A stretch of DNA of 64,000 bases from Nostoc sp. NMS9. GTDB lineage: Bacteria > Cyanobacteriota > Cyanobacteriia > Cyanobacteriales > Nostocaceae. The notes under the pieces are model-generated. The model was given only the letters and a program-made list of their open reading frames with translations. It was not told where the DNA came from and ran no database searches. The stretch covers positions 246,157 through 310,156 of the forward strand of contig NZ_JABXKL010000032.1 of assembly GCF_017114995.1 (NCBI RefSeq), given 5' to 3'. Within the stretch, counting starts at the first letter, position 1; the number at the start of each line of letters is the position of its first letter. Of this stretch, positions 44,988 to 53,076 are shown piece after piece. The translations under genes and the position numbers were made by a program.

Positions 44988-45485
44988 ATGATGCCCTGCT
45001 ATCAATTGCCCTTATCCCAGATACGTCGCTTTGGATTAGCTTTAATGCTGCCAGCTGCACTTTTGGGCGCTTTTGCCTTCCCTAGCCAAGTGCAAACCGC
45101 GACTGCACAAACATCTGAGGCAAATCGCCCCCTCACTATCCGCGCTGATGTACAAGAATATGACGCGAAAAATCAAGTAATCACCGCTCGCGGTAATGTG
45201 CAAATGTTGTATCCGGCTCGCCAAATTCAGGCAACATCTGCCCAAGCACAATATTTTAGTAAAGAACGCCGAATTGATTTCAGTGGCAATGTCTATATTT
45301 TGCAACAGGGCGGTAACAGTATTCGGGCGGAGAAAGTAACCTATTTAATTGATGAAGGGCGATTTGTTGCTTTACCCCAATCCAACCGTCAGGTAGAGTC
45401 CATCTACATGGTGCAGGAATCAGATAATAATGGACAAACTGCGACACCTGCCCCAAAGACACCACCTTTGAAGCCTTCTAATTAG
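44988..45485 (+). CDS. LptA/OstA-type lipopolysaccharide transport periplasmic protein
   Basis: A 165-residue protein with a signal peptide (residues about 13-41, ending TATAQT). The OstA-like beta-jellyroll repeats follow: LTIRADVQEYDAKNQVITARG, then IQATSAQAQYFSKERRIDFSG and IRAEKVTYLIDEGRF. LptA-type proteins form the periplasmic bridge carrying LPS to the outer membrane. It begins a plus-strand block with lptB and an LptF/G permease, so the assignment is supported by context. The C-terminus is Pro/Thr-rich. Confidence 0.9.
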   Translation: MMPCYQLPLSQIRRFGLALMLPAALLGAFAFPSQVQTATAQTSEANRPLTIRADVQEYDAKNQVITARGNVQMLYPARQIQATSAQAQYFSKERRIDFSGNVYILQQGGNSIRAEKVTYLIDEGRFVALPQSNRQVESIYMVQESDNNGQTATPAPKTPPLKPSN

Positions 45486-45515
45486 CATTTACCACCAAGA
45501 AAGGGTGCTTCCAGA

Positions 45516-46244
45516 GTGAAAATTGTTTTAGAGAATATTCACAAATCTTACGGCAAGCGAGTAATTGTCAATCGTGTCAACCTTTCTGTTGCTCAGGGTG
45601 AAGTTGTTGGTTTACTAGGCCCCAATGGGGCTGGTAAAACGACAACCTTTTACATTGCCACAGGTTTAGAAAAACCCAATCTAGGAAAAGTCTGGCTGGG
45701 TAATGTAGAGGTGACAGGAATGCCAATGCATGAAAGGGCACGACTGGGTATTGGCTATTTAGCACAAGAAGCAAGTGTTTTTCGCCAACTCTCGGTAGAG
45801 GATAATATTCTGTTAGTCCTGGAGCAAACGAATGTGCCACGATGGGAGTGGTCAAGACGACTCACAACTTTACTGCGGGAGTTTCGGTTGGAAAAATTAG
45901 CTAGGAGCAAAGGAATTCAACTTTCTGGTGGTGAGCGACGGCGGACGGAATTAGCAAGGTCTTTAGCTGCTGGACGAGAAGGTCCAAAATTTTTACTTTT
46001 GGATGAACCATTTGCGGGAGTTGATCCGATCGCAGTCTCAGAAATTCAGCAAATCGTAGCACGACTGCGCGATCGCGGCATGGGAATCTTAATTACAGAT
46101 CATAATGTCCGCGAAACCCTAGCTATCACCGATCGCGCCTACATCATGCGTGAGGGACAAATTCTCGCTTTTGGCGCTGCTGACGAACTTTACAGTAATC
46201 CCCTCGTGCGGCAATATTATTTGGGGGATAATTTTCAAGTCTAA
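45516..46244 (+). CDS. lptB: LPS export ABC transporter ATP-binding protein
   Basis: A 242-residue ABC ATPase beginning at a GTG at 45516. Walker A is GPNGAGKTTT, Q-loop LAQEASVF, signature LSGGERRRTE, Walker B FLLLDEPFAGVDP and switch His in ITDHNVRET. The PLG/IGYL and C-terminal LYSNPLVRQYYLGDNF are typical of LptB rather than other ABC proteins. It lies 30 bases after the LptA-like gene. It powers LPS extraction with LptF/G. Confidence 0.95.
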   Translation: MKIVLENIHKSYGKRVIVNRVNLSVAQGEVVGLLGPNGAGKTTTFYIATGLEKPNLGKVWLGNVEVTGMPMHERARLGIGYLAQEASVFRQLSVEDNILLVLEQTNVPRWEWSRRLTTLLREFRLEKLARSKGIQLSGGERRRTELARSLAAGREGPKFLLLDEPFAGVDPIAVSEIQQIVARLRDRGMGILITDHNVRETLAITDRAYIMREGQILAFGAADELYSNPLVRQYYLGDNFQV

Positions 46245-46415
46245 ATTAACAATTATTTAGTTAATAATTTCAAAGGATATTTTGATTTTTGATTCTTCAG
46301 CATGAATTTATTAGTTAGCTTTTAGCCATTAAGTAAAGTATTTAATTTTGATAGTAAATACAGTATAGATGCTTTGCTTTGCCAGGTTGCCAATATCTAA
46401 ATTTTCAAGTTGCTT

Positions 46416-47591
46416 ATGATATCAAAGAAGCTCACGTCTTTCAACAGTCTCTATTCGCTGCTGCCTTTTACGATCATGGATCGCTACCTTGCCAGCGAAT
46501 TGTTAGCGCCGTTTTTCTTTGGTGTCGGAGCTTTTTCATCAATTGGCGTCACCATTGATGCTGTATTCGATCTCGTCAGAAAAATTGTCGAATCTGGGCT
46601 ACCCATAGACATTGCTATTCAAGTTTTTTTGTTAAAATTTCCCAATTTTATCGTTTTAGCTTTCCCCATGTCTACGCTGCTGGCTACTTTGATGACCTAC
46701 AGTCGTCTTTCTAGCGAGAGCGAACTAATTGCCCTGCGTGGTTGTGGCGTCAGTGTCTATCGCATGGTGCTAACTGCTGTGATGTTAAGTCTTGTAGTCA
46801 CAGGAATGACATTTGTGTTTAACGAAGAAATTGCACCAGCAGCAAATTATCAAGCGGCGATGACTTTAGAGAAAGCCCTGAAATCAGACAAGCCAACTTT
46901 TAAACAGCAAAATATTTTCTATCCTGAATACCAGGATGTTGCCCAGCCAGATGGCTCTAAGAATCGGATATTGACACGCTTGTTTTACGCCGACCAATTT
47001 GATGGTAAGCGGATGACAGGGTTGACAATTATAGATCGCTCAACAAAAAATCTGAATCAAATTGTGGTATCAGAATCTGCTCAGTGGAATCCTTCTCAAA
47101 ATGTCTGGGATTTTTACAACGGTACAATCTATTTTGTTGCTGCCGATCGCTCTTATCGCAATATCGTCAAATTTGAACACCAACAACTGCAACTACCGCG
47201 CACGCCATTAAGTCTGGCAGAAAAAAGCCGCGATTATGGTGAGATGAATATTTCTGAAGCACTAAATCAATTAGAAGTGGAAAATCTTGGTGGCGATCGC
47301 CAAAAAATTCGTAAACTTGAAGTGCGGATTCAACAAAAAATCTCTTTGCCCTTTGTATGCGTGGTTTTTGGCTTGGTAGGTGCAGCGATGGGAAGCATAC
47401 CCCAGCGAACGGGGAGAGGTACAAGCTTTGGGATTAGTGTCGTAGTTATATTTTCGTACTACTTAATATTCTTTGTTAGTGGGGCGATCGCACAAGCAGG
47501 TGTCCTCTCTCCCTTTATGGGAGCTTGGTTGCCCAACTTTCTTTTTTTGGGAATAGGTCTATTCTTATTGATGCGAGTTGCCAGACGGTAA
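46416..47591 (+). CDS. LptF/LptG family LPS export permease
   Basis: A 391-residue protein from the ATG at 46416; a TTG at 46410 is the only other close option. It has membrane helices near residues 32-55, 70-95 and 105-130, then a periplasmic beta-jellyroll (about 140-290), and three helices at the C-terminus: FVCVVFGLVGAAMGS, FGISVVVIFSYYLIFF and PFMGAWLPNFLFLGIGLFLL. The N-terminus reads IMDRYLASELLAPF. It is the membrane partner of the LptB ATPase encoded upstream, 171 bp away. Cyanobacteria often have a single such permease. Confidence 0.93.
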   Translation: MISKKLTSFNSLYSLLPFTIMDRYLASELLAPFFFGVGAFSSIGVTIDAVFDLVRKIVESGLPIDIAIQVFLLKFPNFIVLAFPMSTLLATLMTYSRLSSESELIALRGCGVSVYRMVLTAVMLSLVVTGMTFVFNEEIAPAANYQAAMTLEKALKSDKPTFKQQNIFYPEYQDVAQPDGSKNRILTRLFYADQFDGKRMTGLTIIDRSTKNLNQIVVSESAQWNPSQNVWDFYNGTIYFVAADRSYRNIVKFEHQQLQLPRTPLSLAEKSRDYGEMNISEALNQLEVENLGGDRQKIRKLEVRIQQKISLPFVCVVFGLVGAAMGSIPQRTGRGTSFGISVVVIFSYYLIFFVSGAIAQAGVLSPFMGAWLPNFLFLGIGLFLLMRVARR

Positions 47592-47627
47592 ATTGAGGGG
47601 GATGCGGAAGTAGACAAACAATATTAA

Positions 47628-47714
47628 ACATCTGGTGAAATTAAATATGCGTTATTTATAACCCTTGTAGAAACATAGCAGTGGTACGTCTCTACATTCT
47701 TTTTCACCAGATGT
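47628..47714. repeat. MITE-like element with ACATCTGGTGAAA ends, copy 2
   Basis: ACATCTGGTGAAA and TTTTTCACCAGATGT form the terminal inverted repeat of an 87-bp element between convergent genes. Bases 47626-47645 (through GAAATTA) are identical to 44689-44708, placing the element just after the permease gene as copy 1 sits just after DUF309. Confidence 0.7.
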
Positions 47715-47745
47715 CTATATATTCTCCCTCATCCCCCCACTTCAA

Positions 47746-48366
47746 TTACGGGTGATAATTTCGACATTGTGGTGCATCGGGGTTTTCCTTGCAGTATTCT
47801 TCAAAAGAAACTTTAGCTGATATCATCCCCTCAGCTTTCTGATGAGCTGCTTCTGCCTGAAGTTCTTCTACCTCATCCCAGGCAGCTGCACAGGGTTTAG
47901 AATAAGCACCTTGTTCAGTGCAAATAGCACGAGCTTGCTCAATTGCTTTTTGAATTCTCTCCTCCAGCAGTAGCGCTTTTGGCGCTTCCACAAAGTCGCT
48001 TTTAGTCAAAATGTCGGTAATCGAGATGATGCCCAACAGCTTGCCTTGAATCACAGGTGCGCGATGAATACCAGTATTAGCAAATAACCGCGCTACATAT
48101 TCCACACCCAAATCAGGATTGACCACAATGCAGGGCTTGCTCATAATTTCGTAAACCCGCACTTGCTTTGGATCTTTCCCGTAGGCTGTTATCTTATAAA
48201 CAATATCTGTTTCTGTGACAATGCCATAAGCATCATTGTCATAGCGACGATCCACAACCAGTGCCCGCAATCCTTTATCCTTCATCAGCCCCACCGCTTC
48301 AGCAACAGTTGCCGAACCACGAATGGTAACTACGTCTTTGGTCATGATATCTTCAGCTTTCATCAT
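47746..48366 (-). CDS. CBS-domain protein with C-terminal CP12 domain
   Basis: A 206-residue protein from the ATG at 48366, with GGAG about 9 bases upstream; a longer frame to 48441 is rejected. Residues 1-125 are two CBS motifs (MKAEDIMTKDVVTIRGSATV; HRAPVIQGKLLGIISITDIL), the adenosyl-ligand binding pair. Residues about 140-206 are CP12: C149 and C159, the core AWDEVEEL at 162-169, and C192 and C201 in YCKENPDAPQC. CP12 binds GAPDH and phosphoribulokinase in the dark through its disulfides and switches off the Calvin cycle. In this fusion the CBS pair could add energy-charge sensing. Such CBS-CP12 fusions are a known cyanobacterial subtype. Confidence 0.92.
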   Translation of the reverse strand: MMKAEDIMTKDVVTIRGSATVAEAVGLMKDKGLRALVVDRRYDNDAYGIVTETDIVYKITAYGKDPKQVRVYEIMSKPCIVVNPDLGVEYVARLFANTGIHRAPVIQGKLLGIISITDILTKSDFVEAPKALLLEERIQKAIEQARAICTEQGAYSKPCAAAWDEVEELQAEAAHQKAEGMISAKVSFEEYCKENPDAPQCRNYHP

Positions 48367-48507
48367 TGTTGTAGTCTCCTGGTTAATAGTCCGGTGCAGC
48401 ACAGCGCCCTCATGGACGTATCGAAGCATTGCAACGCACAATTGGCTAACTAGAAAGTAAAAAAAGTTGAACTTTTGCCCAGCTACAACAATAAATTAGA
48501 CCAGTTG

Positions 48508-48726
48508 TCAACTTCTGATGTTATCCAATGTAACCAATGCCCCAAAACTAAGCAGAAATTGTGATAAAACTCTCTTACTGAACCTGGCGTGACTTCGGTG
48601 GCGTTCGGTGCGATCCAAAGTATTTCTCACTGCGGTAACGCAACCAGACCCGCAAAACTTGGGGAATTGATCTTTTTGTTCTAGTTCACTAATGACGGCT
48701 TGCAAAATATCTTTAGCAAGTTTCAA
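48508..48726 (-). CDS. Small hypothetical protein, coupled to the acetyltransferase gene
   Basis: A 72-residue frame opening at a TTG whose bases overlap the TGA of the acetyltransferase gene (TTGA), which suggests coupling. The N-terminus KLAKDILQAVISELEQKDQF is helical, and the remainder is basic (RTERHRSHARFSKR) with two Cys in FCGSGC. No family is recognised and the gene could be spurious. Confidence 0.4.
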   Translation of the reverse strand: MKLAKDILQAVISELEQKDQFPKFCGSGCVTAVRNTLDRTERHRSHARFSKRVLSQFLLSFGALVTLDNIRS

Positions 48727-49283
48727 CCTAAATTATTCAACACCATAATAGCCATATTTTGATGATAGGTTGGATGTTTGACTATTGCTATACTTTTAAA
48801 GCCATATCTTTTATAGTAATATTCTAAAGTTGGATTATCTACAACAAAGTCTAAATATATTTTAGAAATATGGTTATTAATAGCAGTCTGAATTATTCTT
48901 GAAAAAACTTCTCTACCTATGAAAATTCTTATTTTTACATCTGTACATAAACTTTTAATACTCAAAATATTAGAGTCGCTTTTCAAGTATTCAGGGTAAT
49001 AGTCAGGTAATAATTTAGAAATTGCAAAAGTGCATAACAAAACTCCACTTTCATTTCTAGTTACAAAAGTCTCTCCTTTTATAATATTCTGGTATATTTT
49101 CCCTAAATCATAACCTTTCTCCCATTGTTTAATTCCTTTGTTTCTATAGTACTCAACAGCGACTTTAAAAAGCTCACATATCTCAGAAAAATCGGAAACT
49201 GTTGCCTGGACTGCAAATTCTTTAAAGAGATAAGAAAAATTATGATTTTCTGTAAAAACTGCACAAGAACTAGATATTTCCAT
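48723..49283 (-). CDS. GNAT-type N-acetyltransferase, N-terminus altered by a MITE
   Basis: From the Met at 49283 the protein has 186 residues: FTENHNFSYLFKEFAVQATV, LGKIYQNIIKGETFVTRNE, and the CoA-binding segment IRIFIGREVFSRIIQTAINN with DNPTLEYYYKRYGFKSI, the usual GNAT ending. The frame stays open to an ATG at 49553, but residues about 21-63 of that longer form are translation of the MITE at 49369-49502. The sequence just 3' of the MITE (YLDLLHKQAVREA) may be the original N-terminus, so the true start is uncertain. The substrate is unknown. Confidence 0.65.
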   Translation of the reverse strand: MEISSSCAVFTENHNFSYLFKEFAVQATVSDFSEICELFKVAVEYYRNKGIKQWEKGYDLGKIYQNIIKGETFVTRNESGVLLCTFAISKLLPDYYPEYLKSDSNILSIKSLCTDVKIRIFIGREVFSRIIQTAINNHISKIYLDFVVDNPTLEYYYKRYGFKSIAIVKHPTYHQNMAIMVLNNLG

Positions 49284-49368
49284 TGTTTTTAATACAGGGA
49301 CTTGGTTTAGTTTTCCCGCAACAGTGGCTTCTCTAACAGCTTGCTTATGAAGCAAATCTAAGTACAAC

Positions 49369-49502
49369 AGACCTCTTGCATAAGTCGAATAGACCCCCCT
49401 TAATCCCCCCGATATATTGGGGGGAAACTTGAAATCTTGCCCCCTCCCCTTCACAAGGGGAGGGTTGGGGAGGGGTGATTCAAGGATTTTTGCAAGAGGT
49501 CT
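49369..49502 (-). repeat. 134-bp MITE-like element, copy 2 (inverted relative to copy 1)
   Basis: The reverse complement of this segment matches the element at 7440-7574 along its full length apart from a few bases in one hairpin loop. The 12-bp terminal inverted repeats are the same. It lies in the 5' part of the acetyltransferase frame and leaves that frame open. Confidence 0.9.
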
Positions 49503-49509
49503 AAGGTTT

Positions 49510-49531
49510 AACATCCTGTTAACAGGATGTT
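49510..49531. promoter_or_regulatory. Perfect 22-bp palindrome
   Basis: ACATCCTGTTAACAGGATGT (49511-49530) is self-complementary, with one more matching pair outside. It starts 8 bases beyond the MITE end and overlaps the longest-frame N-terminus of the acetyltransferase. It could be an operator or a remnant of a terminal hairpin; no second copy was seen. Confidence 0.35.
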
Positions 49532-49666
49532 TGAAAAGTATTTTTACTAACATCTAAGCCCCCATAGGTATTTGCAGTCAGAGACTGGGAACGAGACAAT
49601 CTCTAAAAGCTGCTTATCGCTCTTTTATTACTCTCGTCAGATTAAATTTGAAACCCTATTTTGGCG

Positions 49667-49716
49667 TTAGTCCGCGCAGGCGGACGAGAGTTTGTGTAGC
49701 CGCGATTTCTAATCGC
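49667..49716 (+). repeat. Half copy of the dyad hairpin repeat (copy C)
   Basis: GTCCGC-GCAG-GCGGAC is followed by TTTGTGTAG and GCGATT-TCT-AATCGC. The same two hairpins with different but complementary stem bases occur in the right half of the element at 56653-56783. The surrounding 49554-49821 has no gene. Confidence 0.65.
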
Positions 49717-49821
49717 TTGGATTATTCTCTCTTCAGAGTCATAGAAGAGCGTTATAGACTGGCTTTCACCTTAAATTGACACCCATGAGCAATGTTCCCT
49801 AAGAAAGAGCAAGCTCAAGGT

Positions 49822-50418
49822 TTATTTTTTAATTGCCGCCAGTTGCCCCATTTTCCAGAAATAGCTAGAAATCCAATTGGTAATAATATGAGCGACAATC
49901 GGCACTAACAAGTTGCCCGTGAGCAGGGCGCTATATGCCAATATCATCCCGACAATCGTGGCCCAAATTACATAAGGCCATTGTTGGGAACCGCTAAAAT
50001 GCAAAATGCCAAAGCAAAGACTGGATACAATTACAGCTGTAATATCGGAGCCTAAAGCTGGCAGCATCACACCCCTAAATAATAATTCTTCACTCAACCC
50101 TGGTAGCAACCCCAGCCAAATTAAATCTGGTAAAGCTAAAGGCTTCAGTACCACTTCTAGGTAATAATTTGCACTTTTACGATAGGCAGTCCACAGGCGA
50201 TAAGTTAAGCCACTTAACGCAGTGATAACGAACCCCAACCCTACACCTAGCAGCAACTCTCTTTGGTTAAAGTCCCAAGAAAATAGGGAAAAGTTGCCAA
50301 AGTATAACGAAAGTTTGGCGACTATCAACAAAATGATTGCAGTCGCTCCCATCGCCCCAAGTACTTGGATGCGCGTCAGGTATGGAATTTCTGGCTCTTG
50401 CTTTTGTTGTTCAATCAC
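49822..50418 (-). CDS. CPBP family intramembrane metalloprotease
   Basis: A 198-residue protein with about five or six membrane helices, starting at a GTG at 50418. The catalytic motifs of the CAAX/CPBP family are SEELLFRG (EExxxR), FGILHFSG and IVAHIITNW. Relatives process prenylated proteins or bacteriocins, or act in stress; the substrate here is unknown. A low-complexity GGGGAGA repeat lies upstream. Confidence 0.93.
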   Translation of the reverse strand: MIEQQKQEPEIPYLTRIQVLGAMGATAIILLIVAKLSLYFGNFSLFSWDFNQRELLLGVGLGFVITALSGLTYRLWTAYRKSANYYLEVVLKPLALPDLIWLGLLPGLSEELLFRGVMLPALGSDITAVIVSSLCFGILHFSGSQQWPYVIWATIVGMILAYSALLTGNLLVPIVAHIITNWISSYFWKMGQLAAIKK

Positions 50419-50488
50419 GGGTTTTAGGGGGAGAGGGCAGGGGGAGATGAGGGAGATGAGGGAGATAACAACTCATAACTCCTAACTC

Positions 50489-51556
50489 CTAACTTTTAAC
50501 TACTGACTGCAAAGGTAATAATGTGGGACGGAGAGCGCAGGGATTGATGCCTGCTTTATGTGCTACCAATACACCTACTGCTTCTAAATATGAGTTTACC
50601 TGTATAGATTTGATCCCCAAGGGTTGGGGAGGAACTTTTATCAGAGTTTTATTTTCTTCTACTGTAATTATTTGGCATCGTTTTTGGCTTAAACTCAGTA
50701 AAGCACTGCTACCACAAGCAGTTGCAGGTACGATCGCAGCATCCACTTCATCTACCCAAATATCTTCTTGCTGCGATCCGATTGCTCCTCTCTCTACTAT
50801 AAATTGTGGGGCACGACTTAATCCGACAAGGACGCAGGGCAAAAAGGTATAGCCCAATTCTTCGGCGGCGGAACGGGGAGATAAATCAGGTTGTGGAGGT
50901 TCGCTCAAAAGGGCGGGAGAATGGGCGCAAGGAATTTGAAAGGTTCGCACTAGCAAATGGCTAATTACGGCTTCTGCACCCGCTAGAGAATCGACGCCTT
51001 CACCCTGGCGGTATTTTTGTACTGCCTCCTCATCCATATCATCGGGGAAACGGGCAACAACTGCGATCGCTTCTGCCCCCGCTTTTTTAATTAATATCTC
51101 AGCTGCCCGTAATAAACTATCCGGGTTGCCAATTGTCCCCCAACTAGCTCCCGATGCTGTAGTCCGTACTTCTACATTTAATGGTGCATCAGTAATTACA
51201 TAATCTGTTAAGGTCAATCCTAGAGTTGCTCTCACTGCATCGGCGGCTTGTATATGTCGTAGCCGTAACTCTGGCTCAATGCCTTGGTCTAAAAGCAAAC
51301 CTACTTTATTAGTGCGGACTGGGCGTAAACCCCAGCATCCAGAGGCGAATTTGTCAAGTCCGTAACCTTCAACATAGAAAGCGTTAGGGAGATTCCAGTA
51401 CAAACTTGCGCCATTCAGGACATTGGGGTGAGTAATTAGGCGATCGCAAACCTGTGCTATAACTTTGGCAACAGGCAAAGCATCTCCTGCATAACCCCCA
51501 ATGGCAGCCCCAACGCCAGTTGGTACAATTAAGATAGCTGTATATGGACGATTCAT
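50489..51556 (-). CDS. DUF3326 domain-containing protein
   Basis: A 355-residue protein found across cyanobacteria and plants: ILIVPTGVGAAIGGYAGDAL at the N-terminus, NVLNGASLYWNLPNAFYVEG, then ASGCWGLRPVRTNKVG. It is cytosolic, with no signal or membrane segment. The function is not established. Heptamer repeats border both ends. Confidence 0.92.
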   Translation of the reverse strand: MNRPYTAILIVPTGVGAAIGGYAGDALPVAKVIAQVCDRLITHPNVLNGASLYWNLPNAFYVEGYGLDKFASGCWGLRPVRTNKVGLLLDQGIEPELRLRHIQAADAVRATLGLTLTDYVITDAPLNVEVRTTASGASWGTIGNPDSLLRAAEILIKKAGAEAIAVVARFPDDMDEEAVQKYRQGEGVDSLAGAEAVISHLLVRTFQIPCAHSPALLSEPPQPDLSPRSAAEELGYTFLPCVLVGLSRAPQFIVERGAIGSQQEDIWVDEVDAAIVPATACGSSALLSLSQKRCQIITVEENKTLIKVPPQPLGIKSIQVNSYLEAVGVLVAHKAGINPCALRPTLLPLQSVVKS

Positions 51557-51643
51557 TTTAAGTTATGAGTGCTGAGTTATGAGTGATGAGTTTATGAATC
51601 AAAAGCCATCAAATACTAACTCCTAACTCCTAACTCCTAACTC

Positions 51644-51823
51644 CTAACTCTTAGGTGTAGTCACCACGGCTTCAACTGTAGCTTTTTGTTCATTAACATC
51701 CACAGAGGTAACAGCCCAACGCAGAGGTTCGCCTTTTTTCTTTAACTCTGTTTCAATTACTTCTAGTAATTCTGCGGGAGTTTCTTGTAAATCAATTTCT
51801 GCGGTAATAAAATGAGTCGTCAT
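51644..51823 (-). CDS. Small conserved-looking protein (59 aa)
   Basis: A short frame beginning at an ATG at 51823 with AGGATTTACCAAG just before it. The protein reads MTTHFITAEIDLQETPAELL, ETELKKKGEPLRWAVTSVDV, EQKATVEAVVTT. It is a balanced alpha/beta composition with regular coding character, and I recall similar short proteins in other cyanobacteria. Its TAG stop lies in the CTAACTC heptamer repeat that continues downstream. It lies between the DUF3326 and ferredoxin genes on the same strand. Confidence 0.7.
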   Translation of the reverse strand: MTTHFITAEIDLQETPAELLEVIETELKKKGEPLRWAVTSVDVNEQKATVEAVVTTPKS

Positions 51824-51885
51824 CTTGGTAAATCCTGTTGATTTGTAGTTTCTAGAATAGCTGATATCAGTACTGAAATGATGTT

Positions 51886-52068
51886 TTAAAAGTATTAGGC
51901 GAAGACAATTTGCTACTACACAAACTCTCTTCCACCTCCGTGGACTAAGAAAAAATTAATGGTTTTGAACCTGCGGAGGCAGGTTTGGTCTGTGTAGCCA
52001 AGCCAGTGCGTTGGGCGGGCAATGCCCGACTTGAAGCACTTGGCGCGCGACTTCTAGTCGCCAGCGCT
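51886..52068 (-). repeat. Dyad hairpin repeat, copy A, with an inserted hairpin
   Basis: In reverse complement it follows the element at 56653-56783 in order: GCGACT/AGTCGC hairpin, CACAGACCAAACC, CCTGC-CTCC-GCAGG hairpin, AGTCCACGGAGGTGG, TTTGTGTAGTAG and TTCGCCTAATACTTTT. An extra GC-rich hairpin of about 45 bp (51998-52043) is inserted in the left half. Confidence 0.75.
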
Positions 52069-52082
52069 TTACTGTTTACTAA

Positions 52083-52403
52083 TTATTTGTCTTTACCAAA
52101 TTGTAACTGATAAACTATGTCTTCTTTTTCTGTCTCAAGTTTCAAATCAGAAAGGGGTTTGGCAACGCAAAGCAATACGTAACCTTGCTTTTGTAAATCT
52201 GGACTAACGCCCATACCATCAGCTTGATCAACAGTTCCCTGGCTTATTTGACCGGCGCAAGTTGTGCAAACACCGGCATTGCAAGAACTTGGCAGTTCCA
52301 AACCAGCAGCATCGGCAACTGATAAGATGGTTTCATCTTCGGGAACTTCCAAAGTATGAATTTTACCTTGGTGATTAATTTCTACGGTGTAAGTTTTAGG
52401 CAT
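52083..52403 (-). CDS. Plant-type 2Fe-2S ferredoxin
   Basis: A 106-residue ferredoxin. The cluster Cys are in LPSSCNAGVCTTCAGQ (three) and YVLLCVAKP (fourth). The length and N-terminus (TYTVEINHQGKIHTLEVPED) suggest one of the secondary ferredoxins rather than the main photosynthetic PetF of about 98 residues. It shuttles electrons in the cytosol. The ATG at 52403 is preferred over a TTG at 52409. It could serve enzymes such as the ferredoxin-thioredoxin reductase encoded 8 kb away, but this is not shown. Confidence 0.93.
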   Translation of the reverse strand: MPKTYTVEINHQGKIHTLEVPEDETILSVADAAGLELPSSCNAGVCTTCAGQISQGTVDQADGMGVSPDLQKQGYVLLCVAKPLSDLKLETEKEDIVYQLQFGKDK

Positions 52404-52581
52404 ATACAAAGGAAGTGTGATGCAATAGACAAATTTATTATCCTATCTGAATTAGTTAAAAATATCCAGATTTTCCTATAAATATTAGGTTAAATCCTGA
52501 TGTTATAGCAAATAATTTGTAAACTAGTCACATTAATTACTATAATCAATCGAATTATTAGTTAAATTTACTATAAAAAAT

Positions 52582-53073
52582 ATGCGCGATCGCGTTTCTT
52601 TAGAGACTGTATCTGTAAGTCTGCCTTTTGGCATTGGTTCGATGTCTTGGAAAGTTGACACCACACAAAAGAAGGCGGCTTGGTCGCTTTATGTGGAATT
52701 GGTGACGCGCATTGCTGTGCAACCATTAGAAGTTGACCAGGGTTTGGTACGAGAAGCGATGAACTCTCTTTATAGTTTATTTGGTACAACCCGCGAAGTT
52801 CTCAAAGCCGCCGGGCCGGATGTGGGTGCTTCTCGTGATTCAGTGGGGGGAATTGCGATCGCAGTGTTGAATAATGGGTTAAGGCCGTTTTTGGCTAAAT
52901 GGCATCCGTTGTTGCAAGCGTGGGAAGCTAGACGACCTTTGGGGGTGAGTCCCAAGGAACATGAGCAGAGTTGGTCGGAGGAACCGAAGTTGCGAAGTGA
53001 GTTGGAAGCTTTGCGCGGTGGGTTGGAAGATTACGCAAAGGCGTTGGCGGTAATTGCGGCTGTGGAGGAGTGA
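52582..53073 (+). CDS. Conserved helical protein, partner of the TIR-GUN4 gene
   Basis: A 163-residue protein: KVDTTQKKAAWSLYVELVTR, IAVQPLEVDQGLVREAMNSL, LFGTTREVLKAAGPDVGAS, VLNNGLRPFLAKWHPLLQAW and SPKEHEQSW. I recall very similar proteins in actinobacteria beside conflict-type effectors, but their function is unnamed. It is mostly helical and cytosolic. Its stop is 3 bases before the TIR-GUN4 start, so the two form a tight operon, and it probably modulates or senses for that effector. Confidence 0.75.
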   Translation: MRDRVSLETVSVSLPFGIGSMSWKVDTTQKKAAWSLYVELVTRIAVQPLEVDQGLVREAMNSLYSLFGTTREVLKAAGPDVGASRDSVGGIAIAVLNNGLRPFLAKWHPLLQAWEARRPLGVSPKEHEQSWSEEPKLRSELEALRGGLEDYAKALAVIAAVEE

Positions 53074-53076
53074 TAA

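Noticed and set aside
49284..49553. Long N-terminus of the acetyltransferase
   Set aside because: Most of it is translated from the MITE at 49369-49502, so it is unlikely to be the ancestral N-terminus, though it may be expressed.
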